From contig NZ_JANUHA010000008.1 in the NCBI RefSeq assembly GCF_024753255.1, forward strand, positions 62,001-126,000: a stretch of DNA of 64,000 nt. The letters are read 5' to 3'. Position 1 is the first letter of the stretch. The number at the start of each line of letters is the position of its first letter. Under the pieces are notes generated by a model. It had not been told where the DNA came from. It did not search any database and saw nothing but the letters and a program-made list of their open reading frames with translations. Both the position numbers and the translations under genes were made by a program. Positions 1 through 9,257 of this stretch are shown here, piece by piece. Source of the DNA: Massilia agri. Its GTDB lineage: Bacteria; Pseudomonadota; Gammaproteobacteria; Burkholderiales; Burkholderiaceae_D.

Positions 1-453
1 GCCAATGGATTCGACAGTGCCCGCGATGCGAGCATGCGCGCCGGCGATACCGCCAGGCTGGGAGAGCATACGTTCAGGCTGACAGACCTGCGGCGCGTAG
101 AGGGGGCCAACTATCATGGCGTACAAGGCGTGTTTGCCGTGAGCCGCGGCGGCCGCCTTCTTGCCACGCTCAGGCCCGAAAAGCGCATGTACACGGTGCA
201 GGGCATGGCCATGACGGAAGCCGCCATCGACCGCAGCGCGCTACGCGACCTCTACGTCTCGCTCGGCGAGGAGACCGCACCCGGGCGCTGGCTCGTGCGG
301 GTGCAGCACAAGCCCTTCATCGCATGGATCTGGGCGGGCGCCCTCCTGATGGCGGCAGGCGGACTTGCCGCCGCGGCCGACAAGCGCTACCGCGCCGCCC
401 CGGCGCCTACGGCTGCCGCACAGGGCAAGGCCAAGGCGGCGGTGCGCACATGA
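1..453 (+). CDS. ccmF: Cytochrome c heme lyase subunit CcmF, 3' part
   Basis: These are the last 150 codons of a gene that starts before the window. CcmF is a multi-pass inner-membrane protein that works with CcmH/CcmI to ligate heme to apocytochrome c in the periplasm. The visible part has the periplasmic segment with the family motif RPEKRMYTVQG, then a final transmembrane helix (KPFIAWIWAGALLMAAGG) and a short basic, alanine-rich cytoplasmic tail. The stop codon overlaps the next start (ATGA-type overlap at 450-453), so it is translationally coupled to ccmG. The identification rests on the C-terminal motifs plus the following ccmG-H-I genes; the missing N-terminus cannot be judged. Confidence 0.9.
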   Translation, partial: ANGFDSARDASMRAGDTARLGEHTFRLTDLRRVEGANYHGVQGVFAVSRGGRLLATLRPEKRMYTVQGMAMTEAAIDRSALRDLYVSLGEETAPGRWLVRVQHKPFIAWIWAGALLMAAGGLAAAADKRYRAAPAPTAAAQGKAKAAVRT

Positions 454-983
454 AGAAGATCCGCTTCCTGCTGCCGCTGGGGGTATTCCTGGCGATCGCA
501 GCCTTCCTGGCCGCCGGATTGAAGCGCGATCCACGCGCGCTGCCCTCGCCCCTGGTTGGCAAGCCGGCGCCGGCATTCGAGGCCCGCAGGCTGGGGACAT
601 CCGGCGAGACCTTTTCGCCGCAAGCCATGGCGGGCAAGGTGTGGCTGCTGAACGTCTGGGCGTCCTGGTGTGTGTCCTGCCGCCATGAACACCCCGTCCT
701 GACCCGCTTTGCGAAGCAGGGCCTGGCGCCCGTGGTCGGCCTGAACCACAAGGACCAGGAGGATGCCGGCTTGCGCTGGCTGCAATTGCACGGCGATCCC
801 TACGTCCTGTCCATCGCGGATCCGGAAGGCAGGATCGGCATCGACTATGGGGTCTATGGCGTGCCGGAGACCTTTGTCATCGATGCTCGCGGCATCGTCC
901 GCTACCGCCATACCGGTCCCCTCACCCAGGAACTCCTGGAGACCCGTCTCATTCCGTTGATAAGGAGGCTGAATGCCACGTGA
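450..983 (+). CDS. ccmG: Thiol:disulfide interchange protein CcmG/DsbE
   Basis: This 177-residue membrane-anchored thioredoxin-like protein keeps the apocytochrome CxxCH cysteines, or CcmH, reduced before heme ligation. It has an N-terminal signal anchor (about residues 5-23) and the active site WCVSC with cysteines at residues 74 and 77. The family's GVYGVPETFVID segment with its cis-Pro lies near residue 135. An in-frame ATG further upstream exists, but ATG 450 overlaps the ccmF stop and begins directly with MKKIRFLLPLG, the expected signal anchor. The 3' end overlaps ccmH by 11 bases, so ccmF-G-H-I behave as one coupled unit. Confidence 0.94.
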   Translation: MKKIRFLLPLGVFLAIAAFLAAGLKRDPRALPSPLVGKPAPAFEARRLGTSGETFSPQAMAGKVWLLNVWASWCVSCRHEHPVLTRFAKQGLAPVVGLNHKDQEDAGLRWLQLHGDPYVLSIADPEGRIGIDYGVYGVPETFVIDARGIVRYRHTGPLTQELLETRLIPLIRRLNAT

Positions 984-1422
984 ACTCCTGTTCGCCCTGT
1001 GCTTCCTGCTGGCCACAGCGGCCCACGCTGCGGCCACGCCTGCACAGGAGGTCGACGAACGCGTCGAAGCCGTGTCGCATCAGCTGCGCTGCCTCGTGTG
1101 CCAGAACCAGACGATCGCGGAATCGAACGCCGACCTGGCCGTCGACCTGCGCCGGCAGGTACGTGAACTGCTCGCCGAAGGCAAGAGCGAGGAACAGGTC
1201 CTTGCCTACATGACGGAGCGCTATGGCGACTTCGTGGTTTACCGGCCGCCGCTCAGGAGCAGCACCCTGCTGCTCTGGTTCGGCCCGGCCGTGCTGCTGC
1301 TGGCAGGCGCGACCGGCCTGGCGTGGCGAATCCGGCGCATGCGTCCGGCCCCGCCGCTGCAGCAAGCCGAATACGAGCGCGCCGAACAGTTGCTAAGGCC
1401 GGGAAAGGAAGAAAGCCAATGA
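973..1422 (+). CDS. ccmH: Cytochrome c-type biogenesis protein CcmH
   Basis: CcmH is the thiol-oxidoreductase partner of the heme lyase. The 149-residue protein has a cleavable signal (residues 1-20), the diagnostic LRCLVCQ motif with cysteines 40 and 43, a three-helix bundle and one C-terminal transmembrane helix (about 97-115). A good Shine-Dalgarno (AAGGAGG at 962-968) precedes ATG 973, which lies inside the end of ccmG. The gene is the short form: the TPR part, fused to CcmH in E. coli, is here the separate next gene, which overlaps its stop by four bases. Confidence 0.95.
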   Translation: MPRELLFALCFLLATAAHAAATPAQEVDERVEAVSHQLRCLVCQNQTIAESNADLAVDLRRQVRELLAEGKSEEQVLAYMTERYGDFVVYRPPLRSSTLLLWFGPAVLLLAGATGLAWRIRRMRPAPPLQQAEYERAEQLLRPGKEESQ

Positions 1423-2645
1423 CGGCGTTTCTCTTCGTTGCGGTCGTGATGACCGCGCTGGCGCTAGGATGCCTTCTGTATCCGCTGCTCCGCTCTTCCC
1501 TGGCGTCCGGACCGGCGGCAATCGATGGCTTGCAGGTGCTGCGCGAGCAGGCCCGCGAACTGGACCTGGCACTGAAGGAGGGGAGCCTGACGGCAGCAGC
1601 CCATGCGGAAGCAAGCGACGAATTGCGGCGCCGTGTCGGCGAAGAGCCCGCCGCGCTGCCGGCATCGCATCCGGACAGGCAGCAGCGGCTGCTGGCCGGG
1701 TTTCTCGCGCTGTTCGTTCCCGTCGTGGCCGCAGGACTCTATTACCACCTTGGCAATCCTGCCGCGCTTGCAGTGGCAAGCCCGGAAAGGAACATCGGGG
1801 GGCCCCGGCACGAGATCTCGGCAGCCGACGTCAGCACCCTCGTCCAGGGACTTTCTGATCGCATGCGGCGCGATCCTGCGAATGCCGATGGCTGGTACAT
1901 GCTGGCGCGTTCGTACACCGCGATCGGCCGCTATCAGGACGCGGTGCTGGCCTATGAGCGCCTGCTGGTGCTGGTGCCGGACGATTCCGCGGTGCTGGCC
2001 GACTATGCCGACGTCCTGGCCACCGTCAAGGGGGGCAGCCTCGAAGGCAAGCCGGAACAGCTGGTGCTACAGGCATTGGCGCTCAACCCCAAGGACGTCA
2101 AGGCGCTGGCGCTGGCGGGAAACGCGGCCTACCAACGGGGTGATGCCGACAAGGCCCGCAGGTATTGGGAGCAGCTACTGCCCCTGACCCCGGGCGACTC
2201 GGCCATCCACCAGGGGACGCTTGCCAGCCTAGCGAGCCTGAAAGGGAGAACATCCCCGGCTGGCAAGGCAGAGACGAACGACACGCCCGCATCCCGCGAT
2301 GCCGCACGCGCGCTGACGGGAACCGTGACGCTCGCTCCCGAACTGGCATCGGAAGCCTCGCCAGGCGACACCGTGTTTATCTTTGCGCGCGCAGCACAGG
2401 GCCCGCGCGCGCCTCTGGCAGTCAAACGCATTACCGTCGCGCAACTGCCGTATGCGTTCGCCCTGGACGATTCGCAGGCCATGGCGCCCGCGCTGAAGCT
2501 CTCCGGGGCGAGCGAGGTGGTAGTCACGGCGCGGATCTCCCGTTCCAACAGCGCGACGCCTGTCAAAGGCGACCTCGAAGGCCGTAGCGGCGTCGTCCGG
2601 TCCGATGCGCAGGCGGTCACGATCCGCATCGACAGCCGCATCTGA
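1419..2645 (+). CDS. ccmI: Cytochrome c biogenesis protein CcmI (TPR)
   Basis: CcmI/CycH is the apocytochrome chaperone of system I; it holds the C-terminus of unfolded cytochrome c near CcmFH. The 408 residues comprise an N-terminal transmembrane helix (about 4-22), a cytoplasmic helical region, a second transmembrane helix (about 90-108), a TPR block (about 140-280, for example DGWYMLARSYTAIGRYQDAV) and a C-terminal periplasmic beta domain. I chose ATG 1419 because it overlaps the ccmH stop; an in-frame ATG at 1323 would give a 32-residue extension lying wholly within ccmH. The gene ends the ccm set, 89 bases before napE. Confidence 0.93.
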   Translation: MTAFLFVAVVMTALALGCLLYPLLRSSLASGPAAIDGLQVLREQARELDLALKEGSLTAAAHAEASDELRRRVGEEPAALPASHPDRQQRLLAGFLALFVPVVAAGLYYHLGNPAALAVASPERNIGGPRHEISAADVSTLVQGLSDRMRRDPANADGWYMLARSYTAIGRYQDAVLAYERLLVLVPDDSAVLADYADVLATVKGGSLEGKPEQLVLQALALNPKDVKALALAGNAAYQRGDADKARRYWEQLLPLTPGDSAIHQGTLASLASLKGRTSPAGKAETNDTPASRDAARALTGTVTLAPELASEASPGDTVFIFARAAQGPRAPLAVKRITVAQLPYAFALDDSQAMAPALKLSGASEVVVTARISRSNSATPVKGDLEGRSGVVRSDAQAVTIRIDSRI

Positions 2646-2734
2646 ACATGCGGGTCAAAGGCGAGGCAAGCGTGCGCGGCTCATTGTGAAAGTTGCCGAT
2701 AATGCTCTCACGGTTAGCCTAAGAGGAGTTGAGC

Positions 2735-2911
2735 ATGGAAGCAAAACCGCCAACTGATCGCCGCGCCCCACCGACAAGGGCTCAGGAATTGAAGGCTTTT
2801 TTCTTCATCACCTGCGTGCTCGCGCCCTTTCTGACTTTTACGGGCATCATCGGCTACGGTTTCCTGGTCTGGATGTACCAGCTGGTGACCGGCCGCCTTC
2901 CTGGCGCCTGA
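2735..2911 (+). CDS. napE: Periplasmic nitrate reductase accessory protein NapE
   Basis: This 58-residue protein has a charged N-terminus and one transmembrane helix (about 20-45). The pattern RAQELKAFFFITCVLAP ending in GYGFLVWMYQL is characteristic of NapE, a small inner-membrane protein of unknown precise role that is encoded at the head of nap operons. A strong ribosome site (AAGAGGAG at 2721-2728) favours ATG 2735 over the in-frame TTG at 2729. A GATAAT hexamer at 2698-2703 may be the -10 box of a nap promoter, but I see no good -35 and no FNR-type palindrome. Confidence 0.88.
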   Translation: MEAKPPTDRRAPPTRAQELKAFFFITCVLAPFLTFTGIIGYGFLVWMYQLVTGRLPGA

Positions 2912-2933
2912 GCGCCACATATCCGGAGCGCTC

Positions 2934-3203
2934 ATGTCCGAAGAAATCCATATCGCCGGCATCATCGTTGCCGCAACGCGCACCCACGCCGTCACGGTAA
3001 GGGCAAACCTCGCGCTTCTTCCCAAGACAATCATTCATGCGGCAGCGGAAGACGGCCGCATGGTCGTGACACTCGAGACAACGTCGACCCAGGCCACGCT
3101 CGACTGCATGGACGCGATACGCGCCCTTCCCGGCGTCCTCAATGTGGCGCTCGTGTATCAACACGCCGAATCGGCGGCAGCAATGGAGGAAACGATCTCA
3201 TGA
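2934..3203 (+). CDS. napD: NapA-specific maturation chaperone NapD
   Basis: NapD is a cytoplasmic chaperone that binds the twin-arginine signal of NapA and holds back export until the molybdenum cofactor is inserted. The 89-residue length, the opening segment [17 protein letters not shown] and the ferredoxin-like beta-alpha-beta pattern fit the family. It lies 22 bases after napE, and its stop overlaps the napA start (ATGA at 3200-3203), as expected for a dedicated chaperone made with its client. Confidence 0.93.
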   Translation: MSEEIHIAGIIVAATRTHAVTVRANLALLPKTIIHAAAEDGRMVVTLETTSTQATLDCMDAIRALPGVLNVALVYQHAESAAAMEETIS

Positions 3204-5695
3204 CCCATACGCGACGAGAATTCATTACGCAGACCGCTGCAATGACCGCGGCTGCCACCGCCGGCATTCCCTTCGACGCTTCCGCCACGAACGTCGTGAC
3301 CGATGCGGCCAGGACTCAGCTCACCTGGAACAAGGCGCCCTGCCGGTTCTGCGGCGTGGGCTGCGGCGTGAACGTCGGCGTGAAGGATGGGCGCGTGGTC
3401 GCCACCCACGGGGACATCAACGCGGAAGTCAACCGCGGCGTCAACTGCGTCAAGGGCTACTTCCTCTCCAAGATCATGTACGGGGCGGACCGCCTGACGC
3501 AGCCCCTGCTCCGCATGAAGAACGGACGCTACGACAAGAATGGCGAATTCGCGCCCGTTTCCTGGGATGCCGCCTTCGACCTGATGGCGGCGCAGTTCAA
3601 GAAGGCGATCCAGCAGAAAGGGCCGACAGCGGTCGGCATGTTCGGCTCGGGCCAGTGGACCATCTGGGAAGGCTATGCGGCGGCCAAATTGATGAAGGCA
3701 GGCTTCCGCAGCAATAACCTGGATCCCAACGCGCGCCACTGCATGGCCTCGGCGGTGGCGGGCTTCATGCGCACCTTCGGCATGGACGAGCCGATGGGCT
3801 GCTATGACGACATCGAGAATGCCGACGCCTTCGTCCTGTGGGGCTCGAACATGGCGGAGATGCACCCCATTCTCTGGACCCGCGTGACCGACCGGCGCCT
3901 GTCGAAGCCGAACACCAGGGTGGCGGTGCTCTCGGTATATGAACATCGCAGTTTCGAGCTATCGGACCTGTCCATCATTTTCCGGCCGCAGACCGACCTG
4001 GCAATTCTCAACTATATCGCGCATCACATCATCAAGACGAACCGGGTCAACCGCAATTTCGTCAACAGGCACACCCGCTTCGTGCTGGGCAACGCCAATA
4101 TCGGCTATGGCTTGCGCAAGGAACATGCGCTCCAGTTGGCTGCCGCCAACGCTGCAAATGCCGGCGGCAGCAAGCCCATGACCTTCGAGGAGTACGCCAA
4201 GTTCGTCAGTGCCTACGACATCGATACCGTCTCCAAGCTGACGAATGTGCCGCGTGAGCGACTGGAACGTCTCGCCGAGCTGTACGCCGATCCGAAGATC
4301 AAGGTCATGTCCTTCTTCACGATGGGTTTCAACCAGCATACGCGCGGGACCTGGTGCAGCAATTTGCTGTACAACCTCCACCTCTTGACCGGGAAGATAT
4401 CGACACCAGGCAACGGGCCTTTCTCGCTTACCGGCCAGCCCTCGGCCTGTGGCACCGCGCGCGAAGTCGGCACCTTCTCGCACCGGCTTCCCGCGGACAT
4501 GATGGTAACCAATCCGAAGCACCGCGAAATCGCGGAAAAAATCTGGAAACTGCCTCCTGGCACAGTACCGGACAAGCCGGGATTTCACGCCGTCGAGCAA
4601 AGCCGCGCATTGAAGGACGGCAAGCTGAACGTGTACTGGTCGATGTGCAATAACAATATGCAAGCCGGCCCGAACATCATGGGCGAAATCCTGCCGGGTT
4701 TCCGCAACCCCAATGCCTTCGTCGTTGTCTCCGATGTCTACCCTACCGCCAGCACGACAGCCGCGGACCTCATCCTGCCGACCGCGATGTGGGTCGAGAA
4801 AGAAGGAGCCTATGGCAACGCGGAGCGCCGCACCCAGTTCTGGCACCAGCTGGTAAAAGCGCCTGGCCAGGCCCGCTCCGACCTGTGGCAATTGATGGAG
4901 TTTTCCAAGCGTTTCAAGATGGAAGAAGTCTGGCCGGCGCCGCTACTGGCCGCTGCGCCCCAGTACCGCGGCAAGACGCTCTACGATGTCCTGTTCCGCA
5001 ATGGACAGGTCAACCAGTTCCCGACCACGCAGATGGAAGCGGGCTACATGAACGACGAAGCGGCGGCCTTCGGCTTCTACGTGCAGAAGGGACTGTTCGA
5101 GGAATATGCGCAGTTTGGCCGCGGCCATGGCCACGACCTGGCACCCTTCGATACGTACCACAAGGTTCGTGGCTTGCGCTGGCCGGTGGTGAACGGCAAG
5201 GAAACGCGCTGGCGCTATCGCGAAGGTTTCGATCCTTACGTCAAGAAAGGCGAAGGCGTCCGCTTCTATGGCATGCCCGACGGCAAAGCAGTAATTTTCG
5301 CCCTTCCCTACGAGAAAGCGGCAGAGGAGCCGGACAAGCAGTATCCCTTCTGGTTGTCCACCGGCCGTGTGCTGGAACACTGGCATACCGGCACGATGAC
5401 CAGAAGGGTGCCTGAACTGTATCGCGCCGTGCCGAATGCGGTCTGCTTCATGCATCCCGACGATGCCAAGGCGCTGGGCGCCCGGCGCGGCGACCTGATC
5501 GAAGTCAAGTCGCGGCGTGGTCTCATCCATTCGCGTGTCGAGACCCGTGGACGCAACCGCCCGCCGCGCGGACTGGTATTCATCCCCTTCTTCGATGCGA
5601 GCCAGCTGATCAACAAGGTCACGCTCGACGCCACCGATCCTATCTCGTTCCAGACCGACTACAAAAAGTGTGCGGTTGCCATTCGAAAAGTCTAG
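3200..5695 (+). CDS. napA: Periplasmic nitrate reductase catalytic subunit NapA
   Basis: NapA reduces nitrate to nitrite in the periplasm at a Mo-bis-MGD centre. The 831-residue protein starts with a twin-arginine signal (TRREFI), followed by the [4Fe-4S] motif [12 protein letters not shown] with a fourth cysteine in NRGVNCVKG. The molybdenum ligand cysteine is in [14 protein letters not shown] molydopterin dinucleotide-binding C-terminal domain follows (from about residue 700, [13 protein letters not shown]). Length and motif order match full-length NapA. It sits between its chaperone napD and the electron-transfer subunits napB and napC, and should be exported folded by Tat. Confidence 0.97.
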   Translation: MTHTRREFITQTAAMTAAATAGIPFDASATNVVTDAARTQLTWNKAPCRFCGVGCGVNVGVKDGRVVATHGDINAEVNRGVNCVKGYFLSKIMYGADRLTQPLLRMKNGRYDKNGEFAPVSWDAAFDLMAAQFKKAIQQKGPTAVGMFGSGQWTIWEGYAAAKLMKAGFRSNNLDPNARHCMASAVAGFMRTFGMDEPMGCYDDIENADAFVLWGSNMAEMHPILWTRVTDRRLSKPNTRVAVLSVYEHRSFELSDLSIIFRPQTDLAILNYIAHHIIKTNRVNRNFVNRHTRFVLGNANIGYGLRKEHALQLAAANAANAGGSKPMTFEEYAKFVSAYDIDTVSKLTNVPRERLERLAELYADPKIKVMSFFTMGFNQHTRGTWCSNLLYNLHLLTGKISTPGNGPFSLTGQPSACGTAREVGTFSHRLPADMMVTNPKHREIAEKIWKLPPGTVPDKPGFHAVEQSRALKDGKLNVYWSMCNNNMQAGPNIMGEILPGFRNPNAFVVVSDVYPTASTTAADLILPTAMWVEKEGAYGNAERRTQFWHQLVKAPGQARSDLWQLMEFSKRFKMEEVWPAPLLAAAPQYRGKTLYDVLFRNGQVNQFPTTQMEAGYMNDEAAAFGFYVQKGLFEEYAQFGRGHGHDLAPFDTYHKVRGLRWPVVNGKETRWRYREGFDPYVKKGEGVRFYGMPDGKAVIFALPYEKAAEEPDKQYPFWLSTGRVLEHWHTGTMTRRVPELYRAVPNAVCFMHPDDAKALGARRGDLIEVKSRRGLIHSRVETRGRNRPPRGLVFIPFFDASQLINKVTLDATDPISFQTDYKKCAVAIRKV

Positions 5696-5705
5696 GGAGG
5701 AGGAC

Positions 5706-6182
5706 ATGAAAAACTTACGTTCGGGCCTGATTGCCCTGATCTTGTTTGCCGCTGCTCCCTATGTCACAGCCCAGCAGGCCCTCGACAGAATGCGGGGCCC
5801 GACGCCCCTGGCTGAAACAGTCAAGCCTGCGCCAATGGTCAATCCGGACAACAGTGACGTACGGCGGGTTCGCAACTACGCCATGCAGCCCCCCGTGATT
5901 CCCCACAAGATCGAATCATATCAGGTGGACAAGAATGCGAACCGCTGCATGATGTGTCACGCACGGACGCGAACGCAGGAAAGCCAGGCGCCGATGATCA
6001 GTGTGACGCACTTCCAGAACCGTGATGGGAACTTCCTGGCCGAACTCTCGCCACGGCGCTATTTTTGTCTCCAGTGTCACGTTCCGCAGGCAGAACTTCC
6101 TCCGCTGGTCCCCAATAACTTCAAGGACGTCGACACCATGCTGAACCAGGCGGCGACACCCACCCAATCGAAGAAGAAATAG
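5706..6182 (+). CDS. napB: Diheme cytochrome c NapB, nitrate reductase small subunit
   Basis: NapB passes electrons from NapC to NapA in the periplasm. The 158-residue preprotein has a signal peptide (residues 1-22, ending near VTAQQ) and two c-type heme sites, CMMCH and CLQCH. ATG 5706 follows a strong ribosome site (AGGGAGGAGG at 5694-5703) just after the napA stop; the longer in-frame reading from 5670 would run inside napA. Heme attachment would need the Ccm system whose last genes lie just upstream. Confidence 0.95.
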   Translation: MKNLRSGLIALILFAAAPYVTAQQALDRMRGPTPLAETVKPAPMVNPDNSDVRRVRNYAMQPPVIPHKIESYQVDKNANRCMMCHARTRTQESQAPMISVTHFQNRDGNFLAELSPRRYFCLQCHVPQAELPPLVPNNFKDVDTMLNQAATPTQSKKK

Positions 6183-6191
6183 GGGACAACA

Positions 6192-6773
6192 ATGATCAAG
6201 AAAACCTTCTTGCGCTACTGGCGCTTTCTGACACGCCCAAGCGTGCACCTGAGCCTTGGGTTCCTGATCATTGCCTCCTTTATCGCCGGCATCTTGTTCT
6301 GGGGTGGATTCAATACAGCCATGGAAGCGACGAACACCGAAAAGTTCTGCACCGGTTGCCACGAAATGAAGGACAACGTATACGTCGAGTTGCAGCGCAC
6401 CATCCACTTTACGAACCGTAGCGGCGTACGCGCAAAATGCTCGGACTGTCATGTACCTCACAACTGGACAGACAAGATGGCACGCAAGATGCAGGCCTCG
6501 AAGGAAGTATGGGGCAAGATTTTCGGCACGATCAACACGCGCGAGAAATTCGAAGCCATGCGATTGACTCTGGCGCAACACGAGTGGGATCGCCTGAAAG
6601 CGAATAATTCTCTTGAGTGCAGGAACTGCCACCAGTTCGAGTCGATGGACTTTACCCGCCAGAGCCCAAGGGCTGTGCAAGCGCACTCTACCCTGCTTGC
6701 CAGCGGTGAGAAGACATGTATCGACTGCCATAAAGGGATTGCGCATACGCTTCCGGACATGGCCGGACACTGA
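6192..6773 (+). CDS. napC: Tetraheme quinol dehydrogenase NapC
   Basis: NapC is a membrane-anchored NapC/NirT-type cytochrome that oxidizes quinol and feeds NapB. The 193 residues hold one N-terminal transmembrane helix (about 18-40) and four heme motifs, CTGCH, CSDCH, CRNCH and CIDCH. No napG/napH or napF is present around it, so the locus relies on the direct quinol-NapC-NapB-NapA route. It is the last nap gene; the stretch that follows has a perfect palindrome but no clear terminator. Confidence 0.95.
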   Translation: MIKKTFLRYWRFLTRPSVHLSLGFLIIASFIAGILFWGGFNTAMEATNTEKFCTGCHEMKDNVYVELQRTIHFTNRSGVRAKCSDCHVPHNWTDKMARKMQASKEVWGKIFGTINTREKFEAMRLTLAQHEWDRLKANNSLECRNCHQFESMDFTRQSPRAVQAHSTLLASGEKTCIDCHKGIAHTLPDMAGH

Positions 6774-6817
6774 TCTCGCCTGGCGAGGTAATCGACCTGT
6801 TGCTGGCACAAGAATCG

Positions 6818-6835
6818 CAGCACCGCGCGGTGCTG
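6818..6835. repeat. Perfect 18-bp palindrome downstream of napC
   Basis: CAGCACCGC is followed immediately by its exact reverse complement GCGGTGCTG. It lies in the 209-base gap between napC and the CYTH-CHAD gene. No T-run follows on either strand, so it is not a standard terminator; it could be an operator, an mRNA-end hairpin or chance. The rest of the gap shows no recognizable feature. Confidence 0.45.
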
Positions 6836-6982
6836 GGTCATCAGAAGCGGATTTCCCTGCAGGTGGAAAGGGCTATCACCAAGGACCATACGATGTCATC
6901 CTGATGTAACAATCGCGGCGGTTTCCGGCCGGGTCTGGGTAAGATGAATTCACATTCTCGACGTATGGCCCAAGGATAGACG

Positions 6983-8494
6983 ATGGAAACCGAACTGAAG
7001 CTCAAGATCGCCGCGTCCGACGTGGCGCGCATGCGCGAGCATCCCCTGCTCGCCAAGCTGCCCGAGGCTGACCGCCGCGAGCACGAACTCACCGATACCT
7101 ATTACGACACACCGGCGCTCGACCTGTGGCGCGCCGGCCTGACCCTGCGCCTGCGGCGCGACGGCGATGCGTGGATCCAGACCATCAAGACGGCAAGCGC
7201 CGGCTCGCCCACGCTGCACGAGCGCGGCGAATGGGAATCGCGCCTCGACGGACCACAGCCCAACCCCGACGACCTGGCGCGCCAGATCAAGCCGCAGCGC
7301 CTGCGCGACGTCCTGCGCGCCCCGGCGATCACCGGGCAGCTGCAGCCGGTCTTCACCAGCACCACCCACCGCATGACCTGGAAGATCAAGCTGAGCGGCC
7401 TGCCCGGTGGCCAGCTGGTCGAATGCGCGCTCAACAAGGGCAGCATCGACGCCAACGGTCGCAGCGTCGACGTCGGTGAACTCGAACTGGAACTCAAGCG
7501 CGGCAATCCGACCCGCCTGTTCGAGCTGGCGCTGGCGCTGCACCAGGACATACCGCTGGAAGTGGCCGTTGAAAACAAGGCGGCGCGCGGCTACGCGCTG
7601 CTGCAGGACGAGGCGCCGAAGCCGGTCAAGGCCGCCAAGGTGCGCTTGACGCGCAAGATGCGCATGGAAGACGCGCTGCAGGAGATCGGCCTGAACTGCA
7701 TGGCGCAGATCGAGGCCAATGTGCCGGGCGTGCTGGTGCAAAGCGTCGAGAGCCTGCACCAGATGCGGGTCGGCCTGCGCCGCCTGCGCGCCTTGCTCGA
7801 CATGGTTGGAGACATCGCGCCGCTGCCGGCCGAACTGAAGGAAGGCCTGGACTGGCTGTCCGGCGAACTCGGCGCGACGCGCGACTGGGACGTGCTGGCC
7901 GAGACCACGCTGCCGGCGATCCACGGCATCCACACGGAGGCCTTGCAGGCGGCGGCGAAGGAACGCGCGCGCACCCTGCACAAGGCCATGCTGCCGACGC
8001 TGCACTCGCCGCGCTATACCCAGCTCATGCTGCAGATGAACGGCTGGCTGCGGGGCCGCCAGTGGCGTCCGGCCTCTGGCCTGGCGAAGATTGACCCATT
8101 GGCCCAGCCGGCGCTGGATGGTCTGGTGCCCTTGGTGCGCAAGGCCTCGGCGCGCCTACGCAAGCGTATCGCGGCGCTCGACGAGCAGGACGCGCCGGCC
8201 CGCCATCGCGTACGCATCGCGGCCAAGAAGGCGCGCTACGCGGCCGAGTTCTTCGGCGACCTGCTGCCGGCCAGGGAAGTGAAGGCTTACGTCAAGTCGC
8301 TGTCCGCGCTGCAGGATCGCCTGGGGCACCTGAACGACCTGGCGGTCGCAAGCAAGCTGCTGCCGGTGCTGGAGAACAGCGGACATGCGCACGATGCTTC
8401 CTTTGCACGTGGTTATGTGAGCGGTGCGTCGGATGCCTCCAGCTGCGGGCTGCGCAAGGCGCTCGACAAGATCGCGCGCCTCAAGCTCATATGA
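6983..8494 (+). CDS. CYTH and CHAD domain protein (triphosphatase type)
   Basis: The 503-residue protein begins with the CYTH signature ETELKLK (ExExK), the metal-triphosphate binding strand of triphosphate tunnel enzymes, and the tunnel domain covers about residues 1-200. A CHAD domain (about 225-500) follows: a helical bundle rich in conserved His, Arg and Lys (SLHQMRVGLRRLRALL; ARHRVRIAAKKARYAAEFF) that binds polyphosphate. This is the architecture of E. coli YgiF, an inorganic triphosphatase, so a cytoplasmic triphosphate/polyphosphate role is likely; substrate is not shown by sequence. Its stop overlaps the next gene (ATGA at 8491-8494). Confidence 0.88.
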   Translation: METELKLKIAASDVARMREHPLLAKLPEADRREHELTDTYYDTPALDLWRAGLTLRLRRDGDAWIQTIKTASAGSPTLHERGEWESRLDGPQPNPDDLARQIKPQRLRDVLRAPAITGQLQPVFTSTTHRMTWKIKLSGLPGGQLVECALNKGSIDANGRSVDVGELELELKRGNPTRLFELALALHQDIPLEVAVENKAARGYALLQDEAPKPVKAAKVRLTRKMRMEDALQEIGLNCMAQIEANVPGVLVQSVESLHQMRVGLRRLRALLDMVGDIAPLPAELKEGLDWLSGELGATRDWDVLAETTLPAIHGIHTEALQAAAKERARTLHKAMLPTLHSPRYTQLMLQMNGWLRGRQWRPASGLAKIDPLAQPALDGLVPLVRKASARLRKRIAALDEQDAPARHRVRIAAKKARYAAEFFGDLLPAREVKAYVKSLSALQDRLGHLNDLAVASKLLPVLENSGHAHDASFARGYVSGASDASSCGLRKALDKIARLKLI

Positions 8495-9117
8495 TGGATC
8501 CCCGGACGGAGGCAGGCTGGAAGGCGGCGTGGCGCGCACTTGGCGCCGCCGCGCCTGATGGCCTGCACGCCCAGCTGCTCGCGGCGTGGTCGGAACCGCA
8601 GCGGCACTACCACACGCTGCAGCACCTTGGGGAATGCCTGACTCTCGCCGAGGAGCTGGGTGACGAGATGGATCATCCGTCGGAAGTCGTCCTCGCGCTC
8701 TGGTTCCACGACGCCGTCTACGATGTCCGCGCGCACGACAACGAGGCGCAGTCGGCGCAGTGGGCCGAACGTGCGCTGCGCGAGGCCGGTGTCGCCGCGA
8801 ATGCGCGCAAGCGGATCATGGATCTCATCATGGCGACCTGCCATGGCGCCGCCGATGCGCCAGCTTCGCAGGACAGTGCGATCCTGATCGACATCGACCT
8901 CGCCATCCTGGGCAGCTCCGAACCCCGCTTTGCGGAATACGAGACGCAGGTCCGCGCGGAGTATGCCTGGGTGCCGCCGGAAATATTTGCCGTCAAGCGG
9001 CGCGAGGTCCTGCGCGGCTTCCTCTCACGCGAGCGCATCTATGCCACCGGCACGATGCACACGCGTTACGAGGCGCAGGCACGGCGCAACCTTTCCCGCG
9101 CCGTCGGGATCGCCTAG
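8491..9117 (+). CDS. HD-superfamily metal-dependent hydrolase-like protein
   Basis: This 208-residue soluble protein has the pattern of predicted HD-type phosphohydrolases: an early His pair (RHYHTLQHL), the HD dyad in LALWFHDAVYD and a later Asp in LIDIDLAILG. These would coordinate one or two metal ions. The gene starts inside the end of the CYTH-CHAD gene, so the two are co-translated, and a shared role in phosphate or nucleotide metabolism is an inference only. ATG 8494 is an alternative start two codons away. The real substrate is unknown. Confidence 0.78.
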   Translation: MMDPRTEAGWKAAWRALGAAAPDGLHAQLLAAWSEPQRHYHTLQHLGECLTLAEELGDEMDHPSEVVLALWFHDAVYDVRAHDNEAQSAQWAERALREAGVAANARKRIMDLIMATCHGAADAPASQDSAILIDIDLAILGSSEPRFAEYETQVRAEYAWVPPEIFAVKRREVLRGFLSRERIYATGTMHTRYEAQARRNLSRAVGIA

Positions 9118-9153
9118 TCAGGCACAGATCTCCAGCAGCACGCCGCGCAGCCA
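9118..9153 (-). pseudogene. Remnant of a second LysR-family gene (3' end only)
   Basis: Read on the minus strand, these 36 bases encode WLRGVLLEICA plus a stop, almost the same as the end of the intact LysR gene (WLRGVVLETCA, 9258-9293). The two stretches differ at only a few bases. They flank the inverted repeat at 9162-9246, one on each side. The simplest reading is that a paralogous LysR gene, or a duplicate of this one, was deleted down to its last codons by an event involving the repeat. It has no promoter or start and cannot be functional. Confidence 0.7.
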
Positions 9154-9161
9154 ACAACCTC

Positions 9162-9246
9162 GGTGTCAGGTCTGACATTCAGACACGAGCTCAGCTATAT
9201 TTCGCGGTAACAGCCGAGCTTGTGTCCGAATGTCAGACCTGACACC
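9162..9246. repeat. REP/REPIN-like long inverted repeat
   Basis: The left arm GGTGTCAGGTCTGACATTC is repeated exactly in inverse orientation at the right end (9228-9246). The arms stay largely complementary inward (GACAC, AGCTC) around a short centre, and weaker pairing extends outward to about 9154-9254. Each arm itself contains the palindrome GTCAGGTCTGAC. Paired inverted REP sequences are typical REPINs moved by RAYT-type tyrosine transposases; no RAYT gene is in the window. It separates the LysR remnant from the intact LysR gene and could also act as an mRNA-end hairpin for both flanking genes. Confidence 0.75.
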
Positions 9247-9257
9247 CGGGTTGTGGA

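Noticed and set aside
2646-2734. FNR or NarP site before napE
   Set aside because: I looked for TTGAT-N4-ATCAA and heptamer pairs and saw none; only a weak -10-like GATAAT is present.
9154-9254. Insertion sequence between the HD gene and the LysR gene
   Set aside because: The inverted repeat is only about 100 bases with no coding content or target-site duplication; a REP-type element fits better.
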